Shown: positions 55,719-64,000 of the stretch, piece by piece
Position numbering within the stretch: position 1 is the stretch's first letter
How the letters are laid out: each line of letters starts with the position of its first letter
Origin: Cellvibrio sp. PSBB006
GTDB taxonomy: Bacteria; Pseudomonadota; Gammaproteobacteria; Pseudomonadales; Cellvibrionaceae
NCBI RefSeq assembly: GCF_002162135.1
Contig: NZ_CP021382.1
Coordinates: 806,001 to 870,000, forward strand
Direction of reading: 5' to 3'
Length of the DNA: 64,000 nucleotides
The notes under the pieces: generated by a model
Told to the model about the DNA's origin: nothing
Database searches by the model: none
The model's input: only the letters and a program-made list of their open reading frames with translations
Position numbers and translations under genes: made by a program

Positions 55719-57476
55719 TTAATCCTCTTTAACTTCCACTACGGCCCGATACTCCAGACTGTCGCTCCAGCGCATCAGGTTAAGGCCGCTTCCATCACCA
55801 GCGACGCCACTGGCAAGCCCGGCAAAGGACACGGTAATGGAATCGAGTTGTTGACGCTGGAGGATCAGGAAGTCACTGACCTCATTGATCAACTCCGTAC
55901 TGCGGCTGATAAAGTTTTCAATGGTTTCTATTTCATAGAGCAAATTTTCCCGCTGGCGATAAAGGCCGTCAGTGACCTCTTGCTCGTCGGGGTATTCCGG
56001 TTCCGGTGAAGTGTAAAAAATTTCATCCCAAACCTCATCGGATATTCGCGCATCAATTGCGCTGTAAGGACGAGGCAAGGTTTCCGGCTCACGCAATTGC
56101 AAACGTCGCTGTGAAACCAGCTCTGTAAAATAGTCAAAGGTAGCTTGCGGCGCTGGCTGGCTGACAGGCAAACCGGCGAGCTTGCGCTCCTCTTCGGTTA
56201 AATCAAAATAATCGCTAACGGGGCCGGCGGTTTTATAAATCTGTTTAAGGACCGATACCTTATCTTCTTCGGTAAAATCGGTCGGCGTCCGGGTAATGTT
56301 TCCATACAACAGAAAATACTCGATAGCCCAGGCGTTGTAATCGGAAGCAGCCTGCACATAGCGCTCGTGCAATTCATTGAGCAATGCCATATCAATATCC
56401 GGCAGGTCGAGCAGATCAGCCCGGTAATCGTCCGGCTCCACAGCGACCATGATGCGGATACGATCCTGTTGGTTGTGCACGAGATCAATAACGCCGCGAG
56501 GTAATTCATGCTGAATAACACCGTCGACGCTGTTGGCCGGTACTGCGACCAGTTCCATTTGCAAGTCGCGGGGATTGAAATGCAATACCGGTCGCTGCCA
56601 GAGATTGCTGTCGTCTTCACTTTCACGACCGGCGATATCGGTAATCAAATCCCGAGGGAAGGGTCCAGCGGCGGGCAAATAATCAACGCCCGTTAGTGTT
56701 GCCAGATTATCCAGCGTTTCCCCGTCGGTATGTTCATGCCGCAGTTGGCTTTGCAAAAATTGCCAATAACCCAGAATATTCTGGTAAACATTATCGCCTG
56801 TCGCATCGAAACGCCCTACCCGGTCCTCCACCCATTGCAATTGGTCGTCGACAATCTTGAGCAGGCAGACAGGCACTGCACCGGTGTCTGGATCAAAAGG
56901 TGATTCGGACAATGACCGCACCAATACGCGCATGGCCGCGCGATTTTTTTCCATGCTCATCCAGGACGCGGCCTTGGACACAAAATGTAAATCCAGGGTT
57001 GCAAAGGTTTCCAAACGGCTGTCGCGCAACGGGTTGGGTTCGGTGCGTGAACAGGGATCGGCGCCTTCGCTCTCATCGAGCAAGGCAATCTGACGTTTTA
57101 CGGTGAGGAAATAATATCCTTCGACCGGTACGGCTTCGTGGTCTTCAGGAGTAATGCGGTTCTGGTATTCATCAATCAGCGAGTCCCAGTCGAGACGAAT
57201 AGGAAAATTAACGTGCACGGCGCGACCATCACCACCGACACCAAGGCCAGGGCGAACGCTGATATCAATACTGTCGTCCGTTTCGGTGATGCTCACATCA
57301 AGGCCGTAAACAATTCCCGGCGGCGCGCTGCGCAGTAAATCCTCGCAACGCTCATCGACATATTGCTGCATCAGGTCAAATTCCTGCTCCGACAGATAAC
57401 GCCCGGCAAAATAATGCAGACGCCGGGTATTGTTGTCGGCGATGACGTTATGCAACTGCAAGCGCTTGGTTTCCAT
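55719..57476 (-). CDS. eCIS tail-associated protein with shared N-terminal module (paralogue 1), 585 aa
   Basis: The start is set at the ATG at 57476, which has GGAG six bases upstream; an in-frame TTG at 57494 would add only six residues. The N-terminal about 100 residues follow a pattern shared with the next two genes: YFAGRYL, a helix with Y-xx-R, G-I-V-Y-GLDV, and RPGLGVGGDGRAV. The remainder is helical and acidic, with a long middle and a C-terminal coiled-coil stretch (RQRENLLYEIETIENFISRS). No enzymatic motif was seen. Position between tail genes suggests a fibre, collar or baseplate-decorating protein. It starts 21 bp after the upstream gene's stop. Confidence 0.75.
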   Translation of the reverse strand: METKRLQLHNVIADNNTRRLHYFAGRYLSEQEFDLMQQYVDERCEDLLRSAPPGIVYGLDVSITETDDSIDISVRPGLGVGGDGRAVHVNFPIRLDWDSLIDEYQNRITPEDHEAVPVEGYYFLTVKRQIALLDESEGADPCSRTEPNPLRDSRLETFATLDLHFVSKAASWMSMEKNRAAMRVLVRSLSESPFDPDTGAVPVCLLKIVDDQLQWVEDRVGRFDATGDNVYQNILGYWQFLQSQLRHEHTDGETLDNLATLTGVDYLPAAGPFPRDLITDIAGRESEDDSNLWQRPVLHFNPRDLQMELVAVPANSVDGVIQHELPRGVIDLVHNQQDRIRIMVAVEPDDYRADLLDLPDIDMALLNELHERYVQAASDYNAWAIEYFLLYGNITRTPTDFTEEDKVSVLKQIYKTAGPVSDYFDLTEEERKLAGLPVSQPAPQATFDYFTELVSQRRLQLREPETLPRPYSAIDARISDEVWDEIFYTSPEPEYPDEQEVTDGLYRQRENLLYEIETIENFISRSTELINEVSDFLILQRQQLDSITVSFAGLASGVAGDGSGLNLMRWSDSLEYRAVVEVKED

Positions 57477-57497
57477 AATGCACTCCAACGACAAAAG

Positions 57498-59525
57498 CTA
57501 TTCTGATTCGGCCAGTTTCTTCCACTGCTCAATAATCTTTTCATCCAACTTGAATTGCTCGCCGATCTTCGCCATCAATTGCGGCAAACTGGTATCGGGA
57601 TTTTTCTCGAATAAAGTCAATAAATCGGGCAATTGCTTTTGATTCGCTACGGCGGCAAGCGTTGGCCAGTTCAACGCATCGTAACGCGCGGGCATCACCA
57701 GCAAGGCATCAACAATCGTTGCCAGGGTTCGCGGGCTATCCGCAAAATTCTCGTGGATTTCCTGCGCCGCTTTTCTGGCTGCATCGTCATTCACGGGGCG
57801 GCGCTTAAGGATCTCTTCAATAGACATTGATTGACCGCCATTGCCAGATTCCAATTCCTTGATCCGTTGTTCGGCTTCTGCCAGTTTCTTTTCAAGAGCA
57901 TCCTGCTCTTCCAGGATTTTTTTATTTTCTTCTTCCAGCTGGCTGATTCTTTCACGCAGAGCGGCAGTTTGATCGTCGCCGCTCTCCGCCGCCTCCAGCG
58001 CATCTTCAAGCTCTTCAATCTGCTCGTTAAGATCTTCGATAAGGGCTCGCGCCTCGTCGAGGCGTTCATCCGGATCGCGATTCAATTCCAGCAGGAGGGC
58101 TTCGTTATCTTCTTCCAGCTCATCAATGCGCGCTTCCAGTTCTTCGACATCCTGCGGTAATTCAGCATTAATATCGGGTAAGTCTTCGTAGCGTCCCGCC
58201 GCCAGAACGATAGCGCTGACTTGCGTTTCTGCCACGCGCGTTGGCCGTCGTACATAGAAAATATTTTTATCGCCGGCCCACAGTGCATTCCAGATGGCTG
58301 AATCTGTATTCTCCTCGTGTGTGGTTTCTCCATACGCGCGCAATCCATAATCATCCAGATGGGGAGGATGCACGAAGTCACGTTCACTATCGCTATCCGG
58401 GACGCTATCTGAAAGTAACCGCGTATGCTGGAGCTGCCGCGCCCGCAATGAAAATTCCTGATCGCTGAGGGGCACCAGAATGACGATGTCCACATCCGTA
58501 TCTTTTTGCAGATCGATGGGTTCCAGCGCTTTACTTTGTTCAACAATGGCATTGATGTCGTCGCGCCGGACCGGCGCAATACTGACTTCAAAGCCCTCGG
58601 GAAAGTAACCCTGATAGCCATTGACGGGATCGACACAACGCTTGGGGATTGAGCCGAAAGGCGGTAAAAGATCAAAGTAATGTGTAGCGGGAAAAGGATC
58701 TTCGCGGGTGCTTTGCTGGCGCAGTTTCAAGACGTCCTGCAAGAGTTCTTCATAGTGATAAAACAAATCCATTTGCAGGTTGTAACGTGACTGGGCCGGC
58801 CGATGTTGACGACGTAGCAGTCCGCGATCCAACCACTGTGGTTTTCCATTCTCTATCGCTAGCAATCCCAAGGCAATGCCATTCTCCGGCAGCTCCGGCG
58901 GTTGAGTGCGCTGCGTCATAATAAAATCCCGCACCAATGCCGCACGCGATACCACCGAGCTGTGCAAACGTTGGCCCGAGGATTTGGTCGTATAAACGTA
59001 GCGCGTTGGCAATGCCTGCAAGGTCAGAACAACACCCTCAGCGTAAAAATTAAAATGAAAACCGCGCTCCGCCTCCAGGTCGCGCGGATAGATCTCAGCG
59101 CTGCCCTCGCCCTTCTCCGCATACTCCAACACCACGGCATACAACCCTCGCTCCAGATAACGAAAGCCGGGATTCAGCTCGGCCATCTTCGCTGGATCAT
59201 AAAGATTGATTTCAAGGGTTTCTTTCTCCAACTCCAGAATTCTGCCGGAAGGGGCGATGGCTAATCCTGGTGTAACCAGCAACATTCCTTCATCGGTCAG
59301 TTGTACATCCAGACCTCGGATAATGCCCTGACCAATGACTCGACCTGCTTCGCGCAGGCGTTCATCCAGATACAATTGATCGCGAATCAAATCCGATGCT
59401 TTCAGTAATCGGCCATCGTAATAATTGGTGCGCGATAGCTTGGGATCGATGCTGGAAATATTGCGTGCTTTATCTTCGGTCAGCGCAAAATTTACCGGAT
59501 TAAATGGGCTTTGAAAAAAACTCAT
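57498..59525 (-). CDS. eCIS tail-associated protein with shared N-terminal module and long coiled coil (paralogue 2), 675 aa
   Basis: The start is set at 59525 (MSFFQSPFNPVNF), where the ATG overlaps the upstream TGA by four bases; a longer frame to 59552 would need a start inside that gene. The N-terminal module reads NYYDGRLL, YLDERLREAG, GIIRGLDV, TPGLAIAPSGRIL, matching its two neighbours. A strongly predicted coiled coil runs about 455-570 (ELEARIDELEEDNEALLLEL, ISQLEEENKKILEEQDALEK) and ends in a short glycine-rich break. The C-terminal 100 residues are helical. A rod-like fibre or tether anchored by the N-terminal module is a reasonable guess. Confidence 0.78.
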   Translation of the reverse strand: MSFFQSPFNPVNFALTEDKARNISSIDPKLSRTNYYDGRLLKASDLIRDQLYLDERLREAGRVIGQGIIRGLDVQLTDEGMLLVTPGLAIAPSGRILELEKETLEINLYDPAKMAELNPGFRYLERGLYAVVLEYAEKGEGSAEIYPRDLEAERGFHFNFYAEGVVLTLQALPTRYVYTTKSSGQRLHSSVVSRAALVRDFIMTQRTQPPELPENGIALGLLAIENGKPQWLDRGLLRRQHRPAQSRYNLQMDLFYHYEELLQDVLKLRQQSTREDPFPATHYFDLLPPFGSIPKRCVDPVNGYQGYFPEGFEVSIAPVRRDDINAIVEQSKALEPIDLQKDTDVDIVILVPLSDQEFSLRARQLQHTRLLSDSVPDSDSERDFVHPPHLDDYGLRAYGETTHEENTDSAIWNALWAGDKNIFYVRRPTRVAETQVSAIVLAAGRYEDLPDINAELPQDVEELEARIDELEEDNEALLLELNRDPDERLDEARALIEDLNEQIEELEDALEAAESGDDQTAALRERISQLEEENKKILEEQDALEKKLAEAEQRIKELESGNGGQSMSIEEILKRRPVNDDAARKAAQEIHENFADSPRTLATIVDALLVMPARYDALNWPTLAAVANQKQLPDLLTLFEKNPDTSLPQLMAKIGEQFKLDEKIIEQWKKLAESE

Positions 59526-60457
59526 GACGTAGGCTCCTGTCTGCTCAACCACGCCAGCTGGTTTGCCGTGCTGACGAAAGGACGCACAAGGTTGTTAACG
59601 GTAATGCGTGCGGGATCGATATCGGGCTGCAAATCGGCAGTCAGTGGAACCCGCACCTGGGCGAGCAAAGTACGCGACAAATCCTCGATGTCGCCATCGA
59701 TTTCAAGCGCGCGATTGGACGCCGGAACGGCGTAGATCAAACGGCTTTTATCGTCATAAAATTTTTCTTCCGCTTCGCCGGCTGCTTCCTTAAATGCGGT
59801 TTCGGTTGGTGTAAGGTCCGTTTCCGGATCAACCGTTTCCAGATTCAGGCCTCGCCAGGGATTTTCAGTAGCAGTGGGTGTAGGTCCGGGAATAATTTCC
59901 AGCAATACACTATCGCGCGCGCGGCTGGGTTGTACCGGATCAGTTCCGGCGTTGATCTTGCGCGCCAGCACGGGTTGCAAACCGGTTGCGCACGCGTGGT
60001 AGCGCATGGTGATCAACAAACTCAGAACGGTATCGCCTTCAATAAAACCATCACTCAATAATTGATTGCCATCGGGCTGTTCAAGCTGTGCGGTGAGCCA
60101 ATCGCGCAAGTTGACGCAATAGGGTTCAAAGCTCATGACTTCGCGCCCCAACCCATCGATGCCTATGCCGGGCGTGACAATTAATCGCACGCTGATATTG
60201 TCCGGTTCTTCACCGGGCTCTGGCGGCTCTTCCGGCTCAGTACCCTCTGGCGGGTCCAGCTTAACCGCAAAGCCCACCAGAGTTCCCGCACCGTGAAACC
60301 AATAATTATGGCGATTGATACGCAAGCGATGGTATGCCTGCTCGGCACGCGTGGCATCGATGCCTAACAACATACCCGCTTCAAAATTCACGCGTTCCAG
60401 GGGCGTGTGGAAATCGGCATCCTGTTGCAGGTGTTCTTCAAGTGTGAATTGACTCAT
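59522..60457 (-). CDS. eCIS tail-associated protein with shared N-terminal module (paralogue 3), 311 aa
   Basis: The shortest of three consecutive paralogues. The module reads VNFEAGMLLGIDATRAEQAY, GAGTLVGFAVKLD, a proline/glutamate-rich loop, and VTPGIGIDGLGREV. The remaining part has beta-type segments (LSLLITMRYHACATGLQPVL, LLEIIPGPT) and ends TANQLAWLSRQEPTS. No catalytic motif was seen. Both ends overlap neighbours by ATGA, so it is tightly coupled to the TIGR02242-like tail gene before it and to the coiled-coil paralogue after it. A baseplate or collar role is inferred. Confidence 0.75.
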   Translation of the reverse strand: MSQFTLEEHLQQDADFHTPLERVNFEAGMLLGIDATRAEQAYHRLRINRHNYWFHGAGTLVGFAVKLDPPEGTEPEEPPEPGEEPDNISVRLIVTPGIGIDGLGREVMSFEPYCVNLRDWLTAQLEQPDGNQLLSDGFIEGDTVLSLLITMRYHACATGLQPVLARKINAGTDPVQPSRARDSVLLEIIPGPTPTATENPWRGLNLETVDPETDLTPTETAFKEAAGEAEEKFYDDKSRLIYAVPASNRALEIDGDIEDLSRTLLAQVRVPLTADLQPDIDPARITVNNLVRPFVSTANQLAWLSRQEPTS

Positions 60458-62874
60458 TGGTGATCTCCATAAAAACGTCGGTCGCCATACAACAGATCTG
60501 CGGGCGACAAGGCCGCGTGATTACGCATGATGCCTTCGCGCCCCAACCAGGTGTCATCCAGAATAACTTCACGCCAGGGAATGGCATGTTGCAGATAAGT
60601 ATCGATGCCTAGTAACGGCGATAAACCCAACACAAACGGCAGATCGCTTTCGATAATTTTCCATTCCATATGCGCGGGAATTTGCTGTACCAGGAATTGT
60701 TCGATCATCTTGCGTTGTGGCTGTGCATCGCCGTGCAACACAATCGAAAGCCGGTAGGCATAGCGATCAAAAAACGACGCTACTTCTTCTTGTTGCTCCG
60801 ACGTTTCTGCCAACTCCGGCGCAAACAGCGCAAGGAATTCCTGGGAGGTTTCGTCGGTCAGAATCAGCGATTCACCGACAATACTGTTACCGCTTTGACC
60901 CGTACCCAAGGTTAACGGGTGATCGTTATCATCCAGGTCGATACCGATGATCGTCGCCAGAGTGCGCCGCAGGCGATAATTTTCCACCGGTATAACCTGG
61001 CCACGACTGACCGCACCGTCAGTCGCAACATCCAGTGCAAGGCACAAGCCCGCATAGGTTCCTTTTATTTGTTGCAGATAACCTTCCACATCCAACCAGC
61101 GACGCTTGCGCGCTGTCGGCCAACTTGCGGGCATGGTTGAACCGATAGTGGAACCCAGACGCATCAAACGACGCTCCGGTGTCGTGGCCGGATACAACCA
61201 GCACTCGGCATTGACAATGGTTTCTTCCACCGGCGTCATCAAACCTTCAAAGCTGGCCAACAAGCGTTCGCGCACATCGGCGCCGTTTGCTGCGCGTGTG
61301 TCGGTAATGTTGATACTTTCCTGTTGATGAAAATGTTCCGGCAGGTAATGGGCTTGCCAGGAAAAACGCGGGCAATACACGCGCATGCTGGCAATGGCCG
61401 GTGTGTGCCGTCCGTCACCGCGCATTGCAATTTTTAATTTCAGGTAGCGACCGCGAATTTGTCTCACGGCACCTTGCTGGCGTTGCAGTTGAATTTCAAA
61501 CAAGCCTTCGTGATGTGGGTCCGGCTCGAAGCGCCCGCGATAAAAAGGTATTTCAGATTGCAACGGCAACCAGAGTGGTCCAGGTTGTTCCTGCCAGTCG
61601 GACCCTTCTTGATCGAAGTCGTCAAACGCTTTTACCGACACGCGCAATTCACATCCGGGTGGAATACAGGCCTCCATATAAATCCGATGCCAAACGGTAT
61701 CGTAATTTCCTGAATCGAGTGTTTGGCTCAGGATGGCACTGCCCTCGGCCTTGAAACGCGCCTGGGCTAATGGATACAAACGCTTCGGGCCCTGTTCTGA
61801 CAAGTAGCGCACCATGCCGCGCTGCCCGGTGACAAAGCGCACGCTCTGTTGGCTGTGCTGCGGATAACGGCGTGGCTCAAGCGTAAAATTGCCGCCGTCA
61901 TGCAAGAGCATCGCCGGTAAATCGAGCGCGGGATCAGGCGTGTTTTCCTGCGGCACCATCAACACAATTTTGTGCGGTGCCAACACGGCAATGTCGGTAA
62001 AAAAAGGCGAGTCGGGTAAATCCCAGGTGGACAATGGCGCACCGGGATCATCGTCGAGACTACGTGTTATCAATACTTGTTTTTCGGTAATCTGATTTAG
62101 CAGCAATAAATACAGATGCTGTTCATCGGCACACACACCGATGATCGTCAAATCATCTGGCAAATTTTGTTGCCAATGAAGTTTTAACGGGTGCGGATTT
62201 TCCTGCAAGGGTTCAAAGCGATCTACACGTTTTTGGTAAGCTTGCGGCAAAGGTTCCCCGCTGCACAAACCCAGGCTGTTATTACCAATAACCCATATCC
62301 GATTAAGGTAATCCACCCACACGCGTTGCGCGTCAAGGTTCAAACCCTGATCCAGGTCCAGGCCCAGATCCAGACGCAATTGCCAACGCCGTGCCAGATG
62401 CACCAGCAGTAATCCCCGGTTTGTGTCACCACGATAGATCAACGCAACGCGACCATCGCCCCCCAGGTGTAGATCAATAAAGCGGGTATTGGTCGGCGCA
62501 TCAACCGGATCGAGACTGATAGCAGCGGCAGTGTCACCGGTTGTGGATTGGCTAGTGGCCAGCACTGGCCCAGCCGTTGCAGTTGCATCACCCGCATCAA
62601 ATTTTTGTTTGTGTTGCCAGTTAAGTGCGTACCACAGTTGTTGGCGGTCTTCGCTTAAAAAACCCAATTGACCAAACGCGTCTTCAACCAAGGGCTGCGC
62701 TTCCTGCCATTGTAAAAATGCGCCGGCACGATTGATAACCGACACCCGGGGCGTCTGTTGAACCGCCAGGCGAAACAGCGCTACGGATTCATCCCACACA
62801 CAATTATCAAAGCCGCCGGTGCGAAAATCACCGGCACTGCTGAGTAATTGAAATTGTGTTCCGTAACTATCCAT
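60454..62874 (-). CDS. Phage-tail-like protein (TIGR02242 / gpI-like) with beta-propeller-like N-terminus
   Basis: An 806-aa protein. The N-terminal 430 residues contain repeated blade-like segments (e.g. FIDLHLGGDGRVALIYRGDT, RVWVDYLNRIWVIGNNSLGL), suggesting a beta-propeller. The C-terminal part fits the eCIS tail protein family: CRYxP-like ARYLPEHF pattern seen as AHYLPEHFHQQ, then LLASFEGLMTPVEETI, LYPATTPERRLMRLGSTIGS and LDVEGYLQQIKGTYAGLCLA. It would be a baseplate wedge component (Afp12-type position, next to the gpJ-like gene). The ATG has GAGAAAG before it, and its stop overlaps the next start. It lies 46 bp after the baseplate J-like gene. Confidence 0.82.
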   Translation of the reverse strand: MDSYGTQFQLLSSAGDFRTGGFDNCVWDESVALFRLAVQQTPRVSVINRAGAFLQWQEAQPLVEDAFGQLGFLSEDRQQLWYALNWQHKQKFDAGDATATAGPVLATSQSTTGDTAAAISLDPVDAPTNTRFIDLHLGGDGRVALIYRGDTNRGLLLVHLARRWQLRLDLGLDLDQGLNLDAQRVWVDYLNRIWVIGNNSLGLCSGEPLPQAYQKRVDRFEPLQENPHPLKLHWQQNLPDDLTIIGVCADEQHLYLLLLNQITEKQVLITRSLDDDPGAPLSTWDLPDSPFFTDIAVLAPHKIVLMVPQENTPDPALDLPAMLLHDGGNFTLEPRRYPQHSQQSVRFVTGQRGMVRYLSEQGPKRLYPLAQARFKAEGSAILSQTLDSGNYDTVWHRIYMEACIPPGCELRVSVKAFDDFDQEGSDWQEQPGPLWLPLQSEIPFYRGRFEPDPHHEGLFEIQLQRQQGAVRQIRGRYLKLKIAMRGDGRHTPAIASMRVYCPRFSWQAHYLPEHFHQQESINITDTRAANGADVRERLLASFEGLMTPVEETIVNAECWLYPATTPERRLMRLGSTIGSTMPASWPTARKRRWLDVEGYLQQIKGTYAGLCLALDVATDGAVSRGQVIPVENYRLRRTLATIIGIDLDDNDHPLTLGTGQSGNSIVGESLILTDETSQEFLALFAPELAETSEQQEEVASFFDRYAYRLSIVLHGDAQPQRKMIEQFLVQQIPAHMEWKIIESDLPFVLGLSPLLGIDTYLQHAIPWREVILDDTWLGREGIMRNHAALSPADLLYGDRRFYGDHQ

Positions 62875-62920
62875 TGCTTTCTCTCTTTAGCTATTCTCGC
62901 TAATAGCGCATCACGTACTG

Positions 62921-64000
62921 TTAGCACAACTCAGGAATAATCGGGACGGCAATCGCATCGTCATCATCGCCGCCGTCCACACCCTCGATAATCGCCGGCG
63001 CTGGTGGCGGATCTTCACCTTCATGCGTTTCTACCACCATGACTTCCGGCAATTGATATTTCTGCAATGCCAGCTTGTCCGTTTCAATCCACTCACCACT
63101 GTCAACCTGATAAAACAGACGCACATGGTTAACCGCCAACACGCCTTTAACGCGTGCCGCAACGGTTATTAATTCATTGATTTCCAGCGCGCGCCCCATC
63201 GGCCAGCCTTGCGCTAAATGGCCACCGGGAGCCAAGGCCCACAGATACAACAACACGGCCTGATTCACCGTGTTCAAGGTTTCCGTTAATACAGCAGGAT
63301 CAATGACTTCGACGCTTAACGAAATCGCGACGGGAATAAATTCCGGGCTGAGCACATACAATTCCGTACCGAGTAATTTGCGCTCATCCATGTAGGTATA
63401 CACATCGCGCAGCAAACCCGCTGTTGGTTTCGGAGCGGCAGCAAAGGCGGGGATGGCCGGCGGCATCACAAATAAACTGACAACACCGGGGACATGTAAA
63501 CGAACACTTGCCAGACTATTCCCCGGCAACAAACCGGCAATCATTTCTGCCCGGCCGACCGGTGCAATGGGATTGTCCCGCGCCAGTTGAATAAAATCGT
63601 TCTGGGTTACGGCGCGGTTGCGGTGATTTAAATGTGCGGGAATGCGCTGCTCTGCGTCAGCGACGGTTTCAGCATCAAGGCCGTAAGCCGTGCGCCATTC
63701 ATGGCGCAGCAAAAATGCTGTGCTCGCCGGGGTAATCAATTGTTTGATATTGTCTGCGGGTAAATTGCCTTGCTTGCCGCCGCCATAACGATAATAGGCT
63801 GCGCGAATACGTGCGTTCGGTGCTGGCCGACTGCCGCGAATACCATCGCCGAATTGCACGGTACCGGTTGCGCTGTCAAAGCGATACACACGATCATCCG
63901 GTCGGCTCGCCGCAAAATGGGGTACGGGTTGCCAGGGTACATAGGTGCCGTGTTCACTGACTTCAATTTGCACGCTGGATGCATCCACATCGGAGCGATT
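62921..64000 (-). CDS. Putative baseplate assembly protein, gpJ-like (TIGR02243 type), partial
   Basis: The frame is open to the right edge (about 359 codons visible), so the true start lies outside; the GTG at 63988 is not a start. The visible part is the C-terminal baseplate J-like domain: VYRFDSATGTVQFGDGIRGS, YYRYGGGKQGNLPADNIKQL, TPASTAFLLRHEWRTAYGLD, AEQRIPAHLNHRNRAVTQND and VRLHVPGVVSLFVMPP. The tail ends in an acidic, proline-rich segment (GEDPPPAPAIIEGVDGGDDD). In contractile tails and eCIS this protein forms wedges of the baseplate together with the gpI-like partner that follows here. The sheath, tube, spike and other core genes should be further right. Confidence 0.9.
   Translation of the reverse strand, partial: NRSDVDASSVQIEVSEHGTYVPWQPVPHFAASRPDDRVYRFDSATGTVQFGDGIRGSRPAPNARIRAAYYRYGGGKQGNLPADNIKQLITPASTAFLLRHEWRTAYGLDAETVADAEQRIPAHLNHRNRAVTQNDFIQLARDNPIAPVGRAEMIAGLLPGNSLASVRLHVPGVVSLFVMPPAIPAFAAAPKPTAGLLRDVYTYMDERKLLGTELYVLSPEFIPVAISLSVEVIDPAVLTETLNTVNQAVLLYLWALAPGGHLAQGWPMGRALEINELITVAARVKGVLAVNHVRLFYQVDSGEWIETDKLALQKYQLPEVMVVETHEGEDPPPAPAIIEGVDGGDDDDAIAVPIIPELC

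Noticed and set aside
1..64000. CRISPR array, tRNA or rRNA genes
   Set aside because: No regularly spaced repeats, cloverleaf-like sequences or rRNA segments were noticed anywhere in the window.

Overview
The window looks like the chromosome of a polysaccharide-degrading Gammaproteobacterium, probably of the Cellvibrionaceae type. This is an inference from a lipoprotein glycoside hydrolase with a long serine linker and a CBM6-like module, large TonB-dependent receptors, and multi-CBM secreted enzymes. No rRNA or tRNA was found to fix the taxonomy.

Region A (1-27.5 kb, all minus strand, AT-rich) is a hybrid NRPS-PKS assembly line running from right to left: chitin-synthase-like glycosyltransferase, MbtH-like protein, a 3874-aa FAAL-ACP-(C-A-PCP)x3 protein, a C-A-PCP protein with a luciferase-like monooxygenase spliced into its A domain, a KS-AT-ACP-Cy-A(Ox)-PCP protein, and a further KS cut by the left edge. 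Reading the specificity pockets by eye gives fatty acyl-Ser-Val-Ala-Gly(alpha-oxidised?)-malonate-Cys(thiazole)-polyketide. The megasynthase genes are chained by 1- to 4-base stop/start overlaps, except for one 68-bp gap.

Region B (27.5-28.6 kb) is a mostly gene-free, AT-rich junction holding an IS3-family transposase remnant. It marks the likely boundary of the acquired biosynthetic island.

Region C (28.6-45.7 kb, more GC-rich) is a carbohydrate and envelope region. It holds a GH128-like lipoprotein, a PAS-AraC regulator, an IS110-family element with a possible bridge-RNA region, a TonB-dependent receptor flanked by oppositely oriented copies of a REP-like palindrome, an 1850-aa secreted sugar-dehydrogenase/cytochrome/F5-8C/ThuA fusion, a second TonB receptor, a DUF1566 protein, and a LysR regulator divergent from a DUF1330-ABM pair.

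Region D (45.7-64 kb, minus strand) is the distal half of an extracellular contractile injection system (eCIS) operon. From right to left it encodes a baseplate J-like protein (cut by the right edge), a TIGR02242-type tail protein, three consecutive proteins sharing one N-terminal module, two unrecognised proteins, an AAA+ ATPase, a 1217-aa DUF4157 protein with an HNH-like centre and a beta-repeat tail (candidate cargo), and a TPR protein. Sheath and tube genes are expected beyond the right edge. All family names come from motifs read by eye; no database search was possible.
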